64,000 nt of DNA from an uncultured Stenotrophomonas sp. (GTDB lineage: Bacteria; Pseudomonadota; Gammaproteobacteria; Xanthomonadales; Xanthomonadaceae), in assembly GCF_913778665.1 (NCBI RefSeq), contig NZ_CAJYVQ010000011.1, positions 372,001 to 436,000 of the forward strand, read 5' to 3'. The notes under the pieces were generated by a model. That model was not told where the DNA came from. It saw only the letters and a list, made by a program, of their open reading frames with translations, and searched no databases. The translations under genes and the position numbers were made by a program. The stretch's first letter is position 1. Every line of letters begins with the position of its first letter. Of the stretch, positions 41,098 to 49,641 are shown in pieces.

Positions 41098-43872
41098 TCA
41101 ACCTCCCTTCGGCGTCAACGGTGCGGCCCGCTGTGCCGCCAGCAACAGGCACTCCTTGCACACCGACTGGGGGAACATCGGCAGCGGGTAGCGACCGCCG
41201 CCACCGGGCAGGAACGACTTGCGCCCGGCGTGCACGGTGATCCGCCCCGGCGCATTGAAAACGATGTTGCCGTCGCTGATGGTGATGCTGGCACCGGCTG
41301 CGGTCGCCACCTGGACGGTGCGGCCGGCCCCGATCTCGATGGCCGCCTGTGCACTGGCGGCGTGCAGCGATTGCCGGGCCTGCACGCCGACCTGATCCTG
41401 CTGCGCCTTGATGTCCAGCACCTGCGTCGCGCTGGCCAGTGTCAGCGTCGGCAGCCGGGTATCGACGCCGGCCATGCTCGCGGCCAGCACACCGATCGCC
41501 TGCCGGCCATGCCAGCGCGCCTGTCCCATCACCGTCGCATCGCTGTGCTGCCCACTGCCCAGCACCAGCGTTTCGCCCGGCGTCCAGTGCAGGCCCTGCC
41601 CCGCTACGATCACCGCCCCTGCCGGCGCGGACAGGCCCAGCAGCGCGTCACCGGTATGCGGTACGCGGCCGTCGGCGGCGTCGCTGCTGCGCTGCGGGGC
41701 CGCACCTGCGGCCTCCTGCAGCGCCGCGCCGGGCACCGTGCTGCCTACGCTGGCCAACAGCACCGGCAACGGCGCGCGCGCGCCGTCGAGTGACGAGCGC
41801 TGAGGCGACTGCACGCCCAGATGCGATGCCGGCTGCACCGTCAGATGGCTGTGCGCCGCCGCAGCCTGGCGTTGCGCCAGCGCCGCCAGCTGTTTCAGCA
41901 ATGCCGCCGATTGCGGTGCGGCACCGGCCGGCTCATGGTCGCGGTGCGCATACGCATCCAGCCACAGCCCGCGTTGCCCGCGCACACTGCCCCACGCGTC
42001 GCTGCGCAGTTCAAAACCGGTGCCGCGCAGGCTTCCACGATGGTTGTCGGCCTGGTGCCGCAGGTGCCCCAGGCTCAACGCCGAGCCTTGCTGGCTGCTG
42101 GCCAGCTGCGCCCGCAGCTGCTGATCGCTGTCGTCGAACTGCAGACGGTTCCAGCCTTCGCCCTGCCATTCGCGCGACTGCACGCCCCACAACGCACCGG
42201 CATGCCGATGCGCCTGTTCGCCACCGGCGGCCGCGTGCCACGCCGGCGCCTGGCCGCCGCCGAGGTTGGCCTGGGCACTGCCGGCGCCATCGCGGGCCTG
42301 CGCATATGCGGTGGTATCCGATTCGGTACTGACGCCTGCCGGGCTCGGCGCCACACCGGCTTCGCCGCGCCCGTTGTACAGCGCACCCAGCACCACCGGG
42401 CGATCGATGTCCCCTTCCAGGAAGCCGACCAGCACCTCCTGGCCGATGCGCGGCAGGAACTGGCTGCCCACCCCTGGCCCGGCGTAGCGCTGCGCCACCC
42501 GCAACCAGGCGCTGTCCGCGCCTTCCGCCGCTTGCTGGAAATGGAAACGCACGCGTATCCGTCCGAGTGTGTCGGCATGCAGCTCGTCACTGCCGGCGCC
42601 CTGACCGGCCACCACGATCGCGGTCTGATAACCGGGCGCCAAAGGCCGCGGATTGCGCCGTACACCGGTGCCATCCTCCAGCACCGGCCGCCAGCGCCGA
42701 TCGCGTGCGAGCGCGGTGAACAGGTTGCTGTAGCCGTGCGCTCGCGCCTCGGCCTGTAGTGTGTCGTCGGCGGCGTGGAGGGTTTCGAGCGCGGCCATCG
42801 CCTGGCGCAGGTCGACCGGCAGAGTGTTGACGCCGACATGCTCGATGCTGACCAGCAACAATTCCGCCGGCAGCTCGCCCGGCAGACCGGTCAACACCCA
42901 GGCCTGGCCGGCATCGGCGCTGCGCACGCTGCCCCGGCCTTGCCATTGCAACGCCTGCGCCTCCATCGCCTCGGCGACCAGGTGGGCGTGATGCTGCAAT
43001 GCGTCGGCGTCGGCGAACGCGTACGCGCCGGTGGCATCGTAGTCCTCGCGCGGCGCTTCGCCACCGCCCTGCACCGGCAGCTGCCCCATCAACGACCGGA
43101 CGCTGCGGTAATCGCTGCTGTGCAACTGCACGCGTGTACTGTGCAGCCGGCGATGTTGCCCGAGCTGCTGCACGCCATCGCAATGTTCGCTGGCATCGGC
43201 GCGATGGAAGCGGATTCCGCCGCCCGCCTGCGACTCTGCGGACTCGGGAAGCAGCGTCGAATCGGCGAACAGCAGCACGCTGTGCCCGGCCGTTGCCTCT
43301 CCGGTCTCCTGCACGCACCAGCCCAGCCCTTCTTCGGCCAGCAAGCGCTGCACGAAGGCCAGATCGGTCTCGCGGTACTGCACGCAATAGCTGCGCGGCC
43401 GGGATGCGGCCAGCATCCCGTCGACCTCATCGCTCCAGCGCCAATGCGCATGCTGCGAATGCCTCTGGAACACCGCGTCCACGATCTCCCGCACGCTCTG
43501 TTCCTGGAACACGCGGCTGCAGCGGGCCTGGTCGAGCCACCAGGTCCAGTCACGCAGCGTGACGCGATAGCGCGCCAACCCGCCGTCAGCGCCCACGCAC
43601 TGCGCATCGGCGATCACGCCGTGACGCGGCCAATCCTGGCCATCGGCCAGTCGCACATGCAGGCAGGCGGGCTGCCCCAGCCAGTCAGCCAATGGCAACG
43701 TGGCGTCCAGCGCGAGAACATCGATCTGCAGATGCCGCCCCTGCGACAGGGCATCACGCCCGTGCCACTGGTCGACCACGACCGCCGGCATGCCGGGTAG
43801 ATCCAACCGATACAGGCGGCTGCCGGCATCAAGCGCTGCCGCCTGCACCATGAGGTTGCGAATCGCTTCCAT
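41098..43872 (-). CDS. vgrG: T6SS spike protein VgrG1
   Basis: This 924-residue protein is a VgrG spike. It has the gp27-like start (LYRLDLPGMPAVVVDQWHGRD), the VgrG core (YAGPGVGSQFLPRIGQEVLV; DIDRPVVLGALYNGRGE) and a C-terminal DUF2345 beta-helix extension with VFNAPGRITVHAGRKSF. The last 40 residues after it carry two cysteines (CKECLLL) and may be a cargo-docking tail. It is paralogous to VgrG2 at 49642. Its cargo is probably the downstream lipase. Confidence 0.95.
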   Translation of the reverse strand: MEAIRNLMVQAAALDAGSRLYRLDLPGMPAVVVDQWHGRDALSQGRHLQIDVLALDATLPLADWLGQPACLHVRLADGQDWPRHGVIADAQCVGADGGLARYRVTLRDWTWWLDQARCSRVFQEQSVREIVDAVFQRHSQHAHWRWSDEVDGMLAASRPRSYCVQYRETDLAFVQRLLAEEGLGWCVQETGEATAGHSVLLFADSTLLPESAESQAGGGIRFHRADASEHCDGVQQLGQHRRLHSTRVQLHSSDYRSVRSLMGQLPVQGGGEAPREDYDATGAYAFADADALQHHAHLVAEAMEAQALQWQGRGSVRSADAGQAWVLTGLPGELPAELLLVSIEHVGVNTLPVDLRQAMAALETLHAADDTLQAEARAHGYSNLFTALARDRRWRPVLEDGTGVRRNPRPLAPGYQTAIVVAGQGAGSDELHADTLGRIRVRFHFQQAAEGADSAWLRVAQRYAGPGVGSQFLPRIGQEVLVGFLEGDIDRPVVLGALYNGRGEAGVAPSPAGVSTESDTTAYAQARDGAGSAQANLGGGQAPAWHAAAGGEQAHRHAGALWGVQSREWQGEGWNRLQFDDSDQQLRAQLASSQQGSALSLGHLRHQADNHRGSLRGTGFELRSDAWGSVRGQRGLWLDAYAHRDHEPAGAAPQSAALLKQLAALAQRQAAAAHSHLTVQPASHLGVQSPQRSSLDGARAPLPVLLASVGSTVPGAALQEAAGAAPQRSSDAADGRVPHTGDALLGLSAPAGAVIVAGQGLHWTPGETLVLGSGQHSDATVMGQARWHGRQAIGVLAASMAGVDTRLPTLTLASATQVLDIKAQQDQVGVQARQSLHAASAQAAIEIGAGRTVQVATAAGASITISDGNIVFNAPGRITVHAGRKSFLPGGGGRYPLPMFPQSVCKECLLLAAQRAAPLTPKGG

Positions 43873-43994
43873 GGCGTTCCTACCGTTGCTGCCCTCCGCG
43901 ATGCGGCAGGCAGGTCCTTCCCCTGTAGGCTGACGGTAGCAGATGGAAAACGGCAGCGCACGCGACCGCCGTCACACCGGATTAACGTTCCGGA

Positions 43995-44621
43995 TCAATA
44001 GGTTCCGTAGGACACTTCGACGATCACCGGCTTGCCCGTGCCCTGTACTTGTTGCAGGGTGAAGCGGTCCAGCGCACTGCTGTCATCGCCCAGCGGCGTA
44101 CTGCGGAACTGCAGGCGATAAGTTGCCCCGGCCTGCACGCTGCCATCGGGCAGCAGGCGTGCGTCGGCAGGCAGCAGCAGGCCTCCCAGATCGCTGTAGG
44201 CCTCCGGCGCATCGCTGAACCCATAGTCGACCAGTTCGCCGACGCGGCGCATCTCGTACACCCGCGTCGGCCAGGGGCGGGCCGTGCTGCGGCCGTTGCG
44301 CAGGTCGGTCACCCACTGCTCGGGCAACTGATAGACCTTGCGCAGCGCCGTGTCATCCAGTTCGGCGCTGGCCACCTGCAGGCAGCACACCAGCCGCTTG
44401 CTCTCGCGGTCGTAGATCGAGAAACGCGCATCGCGCGCCACCGGCGTCGGCAGCAGTGCGAACGGGACGTCGCGCAAGGCGGGCTCGGCACCATCGCGGG
44501 AGCCCAGGTTGCGCCAGCCGCCAAAGGCCGGTTCGGCGGCCTGTGCCAGCGGTGCGGCCAGGCAGAGAGCCAACGCCAGCCCACAGGTGGCGCGTCCGAT
44601 CCAGTTCTGCATCTCGTTCAT
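43995..44621 (-). CDS. Exported protein of unknown function upstream of vgrG1
   Basis: This 208-residue protein has a signal peptide (ATCGLALALCLAAPLAQAAE) and a small beta-rich domain with FSIYDRESKRLVCCLQVASAEL and a final VIVEVSYGTY. I do not recognise a family. It has two adjacent cysteines and no lipobox. It sits between the effector cluster and vgrG1 in the same orientation, so an immunity or effector-accessory role is possible but only inferred from position. The 122 bases between it and vgrG1 contain nothing I can name. Confidence 0.7.
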   Translation of the reverse strand: MNEMQNWIGRATCGLALALCLAAPLAQAAEPAFGGWRNLGSRDGAEPALRDVPFALLPTPVARDARFSIYDRESKRLVCCLQVASAELDDTALRKVYQLPEQWVTDLRNGRSTARPWPTRVYEMRRVGELVDYGFSDAPEAYSDLGGLLLPADARLLPDGSVQAGATYRLQFRSTPLGDDSSALDRFTLQQVQGTGKPVIVEVSYGTY

Positions 44622-44738
44622 CCATCGATGGCGTCAGGCCAATCAGTTTCGTGAGGATGCCATGAAGATGGAGCGGTCGCCACGTCGAGCAGCCCGGCTC
44701 GTTCAGCCGGGTCCATCGATCGCGCCTGAACGCTGCGG

Positions 44739-45344
44739 CTACTGCATGTACTGCGTCGTGTGGCCGGTGAACCTGACACCGTCGAATCCGAAGCAGAAAC
44801 GCCCCTCTTCGAATGCCCGGTAGACGAGCAGTGCGCCGCTCACGCAGAACGTATCACGCGCAGCGGATGTCTCCACCGTGCCATAGGTGCGCGCGCCGTC
44901 CTTGCCCACCAGCGGGCCCGAGAACGCATCGATGGGCAACGGATACACGGTACCGTCGCGACTGTCGATAAGGACGATGGAGCGCTGGAAATACTCCTTG
45001 CGCTCATCCAGCTGGGCCAGGATGTAATGCCGGTTGAAGTTCGGCGCCTGGGTAAGGATGGCCTGGTCGATCTGCGCGCGATGCTGCGCATCACAGAAGT
45101 CCACCGGGCTGTATTCGTATGAGCAGCCGGAGTGCGGATAGCTCATCACAACGCCTGCGTAGGGCGCGTTGTGGGTCGCAGCAGGTGCCGGTGCGGGTGC
45201 AGCTTCGGGTGCCGTGTCGGAGGCCGGTGCAGCCGGCGCGGGTGCCGCGCTGGACGCGCCGGACCCGGTACAGGCTACGGACAGGCAAAGGACCCCCGAG
45301 CAGGCGGCCACAAGTACGCTCCTGGCAATCTTCACACGCGTCAC
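44739..45344 (-). CDS. Lipoprotein downstream of effector, candidate immunity protein
   Basis: This 201-residue protein has a lipoprotein signal (VLVAACSGVLCLSVAC), a Pro/Ala-rich linker to about residue 60, and a domain with NFNRHYILAQLDERKEYF, then IVLIDSRDGTVYPLP. This region resembles a widespread family of small exported proteins with a GHY...LID..G.VY pattern. Several cysteines suggest disulfides. Its start overlaps the effector stop as ATGA, so effector and lipoprotein are made together. This is the usual arrangement of a periplasmic immunity protein. Confidence 0.75.
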   Translation of the reverse strand: MTRVKIARSVLVAACSGVLCLSVACTGSGASSAAPAPAAPASDTAPEAAPAPAPAATHNAPYAGVVMSYPHSGCSYEYSPVDFCDAQHRAQIDQAILTQAPNFNRHYILAQLDERKEYFQRSIVLIDSRDGTVYPLPIDAFSGPLVGKDGARTYGTVETSAARDTFCVSGALLVYRAFEEGRFCFGFDGVRFTGHTTQYMQ

Positions 45345-48300
45345 TTCCGACTCTCCGCAATTTCCATCAGTAGTTCCCTCAGTCCACGTGTCGAACCGGC
45401 GTTGGCACTGTTGGCCGCACCCTCATGGTAGGACAGGTTGCCGTCGGACACGTTGTCCTTCTTGGTCTTGTAACCCTTGGGTGCCGCAATCGATGCCCAC
45501 TCCTTGGCGGCCGCGTACTGTGCATCGTCGACGCTGCCGGTGCCATTGCGCACGAAGTTCGCCAGCGCGCCACCGCCCGCCTTGCCGAGCAGGTACTCGG
45601 CGAACACCCGCTCCTGCAGCTCCGCATCATATTTTTCCGCACCGGTCAGGCCCATCGCCTCCTTGGCCGCACGCAGTGTCTTGATGATGGTCTGGTATTT
45701 GCCGGTGGCGAACATGCGGTTGCGATCGGTGCCGTCCAGCGCATCGGTCGCGAGGATCTGATCGATGGTCTTGCCGGTCACCGTGCCCGCCGGGGCATGC
45801 ACGAAGCTGAAACCGACCTTGTCACCCGGTACATTCTTGGTACCGGTGTTGTACGACTCGTAGCCACCCTCACCGTGGGCAATGATGTCGCCCAGCCGGC
45901 GGATGAAGTCGCCGCCACTGACCTTGATGCCCAGCCCCATGAAGTTGCTGATCATCGCCAGCGGGTGGAAATGGAACACCTCCAGCGAGGTCGGGAAGTC
46001 CTTCACGCCCTTGAGCGCATCCCACCATTGCAGGTTGCGGATGCGGACCTTCTCGCCAGCCCATTCATTGCCCTGCGCACGCAGCATCATGGCGTCCAGT
46101 TCGTCCCACTTCTGCATGCCGCCGCCCCACTCGCTTTCGTAGCGCGCGATCAGCCGCTGCAGGTAGCGGGCCAGCAATGGATTCTGCTGCGCCTGTTTCA
46201 GTTCTGCCGGACTCAGGTCGCCATCGTTGTTGGCGTCCAGCAACTGGTAGATCTTGCGATGCAGCGAGCTGCCCCTTACGCGGTCGGCGCGCATCTTGTG
46301 ATCGGCCTTTTCGGCAGGCTGCGAGCGCGCCATCTGGAACAGCTTCCACGCCATCAGGTCCATCGGCGTCAGCTGCCCTTCCTCGACATATTCAAAGCAG
46401 GGCCACGCCCACGGAGACTCCCATCGCGTCAACGGGTGGTCCTTCTGGCAGACCCAGCCGCTCGCCTGGTCGGTGGAAACCCACCACCAACGGACGCCCT
46501 TGCTGTCGGTTGCCACCGACTTGCTTTCCAGCGCATCCAGCTCGACACGCGCCATCACACGGGCCAGCCTGCTCGGCGCGGTGGTCAGGTTGTCGATCCG
46601 CAGGGGATAGGCATTCCATGCCGGGACATCGGCCGGCAATGCGGTTCCCGCCGGCGCCGTGGCCAGGCGCGCACGCTCGGCCCACAGCTCGTCGGCAAGC
46701 TGAACCAGCACCTCGCGATCAGGCCAGCTTGCGCCCGTCTTGGCATCCTGGGTGCGCTCGCCCTTGCCGCTGATGTACCACCCGGTGAACTGCTCGCCTC
46801 CGGCATAGCGCCGGGTCTTCTCGTTGAATTTTCCCAACGCCTTGCGTGAGGCCTGGCGGACGACGCACTTGTGCACTTTCGCCCACGGTCCCTTCGGGCT
46901 GTCAGCAGCCACCACGACCATCGAACCCGCCGCGAGCGTGGCGTCGCTGGCCGCCGGCGTGACCAGCTTCACCCCGACCTCCAGCACCAGCATGTTGCGC
47001 TCGTTCTCGGGCCGGGTGGCCGCATACGCACGGCTGCGCCCGATGAAGCCGGGCACATCGCCGCCGCTGAACATTTCCAGGTGCAGCATGCTGCGCATTC
47101 CCGGCGACGGCGAGGCGCGCGCTACCGCAAACGTCTGGTATTCGCCGATCTGTCCGATGATGTCGCCGGCCTTCACCGGGAACGGCTTGTCCAGCACCAC
47201 CACCTGATCCACCGGGTCGGCCTTGTCGAACACCGCTTCCATGCGCGATAGATAGACCCAGCCGGTTTCGGCTCCGGGCTTGACCTGCCCATCAACGGCT
47301 TCAGCGGCGATGATCTCGCCTTCCAGCAGCTCACCGATGTGGCCCCAGACGCCCTTGCCCACCGCCTTTGTTTCGGTGAAGCGTACGCGGGCACCCTGCG
47401 CCAGCATGCCCAGCAGCTTTCCATTCGGTTCGGAGCGGATGTTCAGGCCTTTGCGCCCCTTGATGACGGGTGCCACGGGTGTGCTCGCCGCCGTCGCGCT
47501 GGCAGCCTCAGGGGCCGTCGTGGCAACCGAGGCACCCGGTGTCGGCAAGCTGCCGTACGGCACCCGCTGTGGCGTCGCCTGCTCCGCAGCGGCTTCCAGA
47601 CCGAAACCGCGCTGCCCGATGCTGGCCTGATCGCCGACCGGAGCCTGGCCCCAGCCGCCACCCAGCGGCGACTGGCCCAGGCCGAAGCCGCGGTCGCTGG
47701 AAAACGGAGAGCGTGGCAGCGCGAAGGGATCGACCGCCGGCGCTTCCTGCGGCGGCGGCGGGGGCGGAGGTGGCACCTTCTGCGTGTCTTCGGCGGCAGA
47801 GGCGGTTACACGGTAGGTGCTGTCGCCTTTCCAGTACTTCGCACGCGGAATCTTCTCGTCCTGCCGATAGCCACGCCAATCCATCAGGTGCATATAGAGA
47901 CTGAACAGGACCAGGGTTTCCGGCTTGCTTTCTGTCCGTTCGGGCGTCGCTTCGACCTTGGGCACTTCGGTTTTTATGCCCTTCTTCTTGTCCTTGGCCG
48001 CCTCGGCTGCCGCCGCTTTCTGCGCCTCCTTGGCGTCCGCGGCAGCCTTCTTGTCCTCGGCCTGCATCTTCACCGCGATCGCCGAGCGCATCTGCGCGGA
48101 GCGGGTCTGCTCTTCAAGGTCGGCCGTCTCGCTTTCAGGCTGGCAGGCCTTCAGCTGGGTGCTTTCAGGCAGCACCAGGGTATGCCTTACCAGCGTGAAA
48201 CCGGTGGAGTACAGCGCCTTGAGCTGGTTCTCGCGGAACTGCACCGCCGGATAGGTGGAGTCAAGTTTGTAGGCCACCACCTCGCCATCGGCGATGCAGC

Positions 48301-48952
48301 GCACGCCACTCTTCTCGCCCAGCTGTGTCGGGCCCTGCGCCAGCTCGTTCGCGGTTCCATCGCCGAAATGAATGCCGCCGTGCCAAAGACTGTTGCCGCC
48401 GACCGGATAGAACCCGTCTTCGGCACCGCGCATGGCATGCATGTACGCCGCCAGGCTGCGCGCCTGCTCGCCGTCCTTGAGCAGGAACGGATACCCGAAC
48501 GCGCCGGAGACGGCCTCGCCATCGGGGAAATCGAAGGTCGCCGGATCAACCGTCTTGTGCAGCACCAGCTTCCCGGACTCGGCGAACGGATGCACCTCGA
48601 AATGCAGGTGATTGCCCGAACTCACCCCGCCTGTCATCCCCACCGGCCCGAGCGGATCGCCCTTCTTGACCTTGTCCTTCACCTTCAGCGGCGACGCAGC
48701 CGACATGTGCGCATACATCGTATGCACCACCTGGCCGCGGATCATGTGCTCGATGGCAATCGTGTTGCCGTACCCGTTCATCCAACCGGTGTAGACCACA
48801 TGGCCGTCGGCCGCCGCCGGAATCGGCGTGCCCGCGGGCGCGGCCCAGTCCTGTCCTTCGTGGCGCTTCACCGTGCCCAGCGTTGGATGTTTGCGGGCCT
48901 GCGACCAGTTGCTGCTTACCCGGAACGGCGGGCCAGGGTTATACGTCGGCAT
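45341..48952 (-). CDS. Putative T6SS effector: M23 peptidase + EF-hand + lysozyme-like domain
   Basis: This 1203-residue protein has no signal peptide. Residues about 20-140 form an M23 endopeptidase with zinc ligands His31 and Asp35 (HEGQD) and His115/His117 (HLHFEV), plus His82. A Lys/Ala-rich linker and a Pro run follow. Residues 906-917 form a perfect EF-hand loop (DANNDGDLSPAE: Asp906, Asn908, Asp910, Asp912, Glu917) in front of YESEWGGGMQKWDEL, a region I know from T6SS peptidoglycan hydrolases. The C-terminus, from about 1010, has IIAHGEGGYESYN with candidate catalytic Glu1028, and resembles a muramidase. Two-enzyme cell-wall effectors such as Aeromonas TseP are known. It lies between two vgrG genes. 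Confidence 0.82.
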   Translation of the reverse strand: MPTYNPGPPFRVSSNWSQARKHPTLGTVKRHEGQDWAAPAGTPIPAAADGHVVYTGWMNGYGNTIAIEHMIRGQVVHTMYAHMSAASPLKVKDKVKKGDPLGPVGMTGGVSSGNHLHFEVHPFAESGKLVLHKTVDPATFDFPDGEAVSGAFGYPFLLKDGEQARSLAAYMHAMRGAEDGFYPVGGNSLWHGGIHFGDGTANELAQGPTQLGEKSGVRCIADGEVVAYKLDSTYPAVQFRENQLKALYSTGFTLVRHTLVLPESTQLKACQPESETADLEEQTRSAQMRSAIAVKMQAEDKKAAADAKEAQKAAAAEAAKDKKKGIKTEVPKVEATPERTESKPETLVLFSLYMHLMDWRGYRQDEKIPRAKYWKGDSTYRVTASAAEDTQKVPPPPPPPPQEAPAVDPFALPRSPFSSDRGFGLGQSPLGGGWGQAPVGDQASIGQRGFGLEAAAEQATPQRVPYGSLPTPGASVATTAPEAASATAASTPVAPVIKGRKGLNIRSEPNGKLLGMLAQGARVRFTETKAVGKGVWGHIGELLEGEIIAAEAVDGQVKPGAETGWVYLSRMEAVFDKADPVDQVVVLDKPFPVKAGDIIGQIGEYQTFAVARASPSPGMRSMLHLEMFSGGDVPGFIGRSRAYAATRPENERNMLVLEVGVKLVTPAASDATLAAGSMVVVAADSPKGPWAKVHKCVVRQASRKALGKFNEKTRRYAGGEQFTGWYISGKGERTQDAKTGASWPDREVLVQLADELWAERARLATAPAGTALPADVPAWNAYPLRIDNLTTAPSRLARVMARVELDALESKSVATDSKGVRWWWVSTDQASGWVCQKDHPLTRWESPWAWPCFEYVEEGQLTPMDLMAWKLFQMARSQPAEKADHKMRADRVRGSSLHRKIYQLLDANNDGDLSPAELKQAQQNPLLARYLQRLIARYESEWGGGMQKWDELDAMMLRAQGNEWAGEKVRIRNLQWWDALKGVKDFPTSLEVFHFHPLAMISNFMGLGIKVSGGDFIRRLGDIIAHGEGGYESYNTGTKNVPGDKVGFSFVHAPAGTVTGKTIDQILATDALDGTDRNRMFATGKYQTIIKTLRAAKEAMGLTGAEKYDAELQERVFAEYLLGKAGGGALANFVRNGTGSVDDAQYAAAKEWASIAAPKGYKTKKDNVSDGNLSYHEGAANSANAGSTRGLRELLMEIAESRK

Positions 48953-48973
48953 CGTGCTGTTCTCTATCCTTGA

Positions 48974-49588
48974 TCAAGCCCAATCGGGCGTGCATATCAA
49001 TTGCGATTTCTGCGCGTTGTCACCCTGCGGAACGAGCTTCGGCCTTTCGCCGCGCTGGCTGCGTGCATCATCGGGAAAATCAGACCCCAGCGACCTGCGC
49101 GCATGTATGCGTGCCTGATCCAGCGGCAGATCGATCAGGATGCCGATCGGGGTGGGCGCGGTTCCGAGGTGGGCAACCACTCTGGACACCGGCAGGCCAT
49201 GGAAATCAGCATTGACGCAGAAGTAGGCAATGCCGAATTCCTCATCGCGCTCGCACGGCTCCGGTGTGTGGCGGGCCAGGTAGGGATTGGCGGGGCGGCC
49301 TGATTCGGCATTGAGATACCAGCCCTTCGGCTGGCAATCGAGCAGTCCGTCAAAGAGCGTTGCAGTGCTGTCCGGATCGCCCGCCAGCGGCGGCTCGCCC
49401 TGCGCGGCATGCGCGTCGGCGGCGATCTGCGCGTCCACCGCAGCCTGCGCGGAGCGGGCAGCGGCGGGCTGTTCGGCATCCTGGGGTGTTGCCTGTCCGC
49501 ACGCCGCCAGCGGCAACAGCAGGCTGAGCAGAAGGATCGGGCGCAGCACACCGGACGCGTGACGATTGACGGGCTTGCTCTGATTCAT
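48974..49588 (-). CDS. Lipoprotein upstream of effector, candidate immunity protein
   Basis: This 204-residue protein has a lipoprotein signal (ILLLSLLLPLAACGQ), an Ala-rich linker and a domain with LLDCQPKGWYLNAESGRP and FGIAYFCVNADFHGLPVSRV. I do not recognise a family. It lies 21 bases before the dual peptidoglycan effector gene and 53 bases after vgrG2, all on one strand. Periplasmic lipoproteins next to cell-wall effectors often give immunity; this is an inference from context. Confidence 0.72.
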   Translation of the reverse strand: MNQSKPVNRHASGVLRPILLLSLLLPLAACGQATPQDAEQPAAARSAQAAVDAQIAADAHAAQGEPPLAGDPDSTATLFDGLLDCQPKGWYLNAESGRPANPYLARHTPEPCERDEEFGIAYFCVNADFHGLPVSRVVAHLGTAPTPIGILIDLPLDQARIHARRSLGSDFPDDARSQRGERPKLVPQGDNAQKSQLICTPDWA

Positions 49589-49641
49589 GGTTCCGTGCCT
49601 TTTCGAAGAACCCCGGTATGGATCCGGGGCATGCGTTTCCA

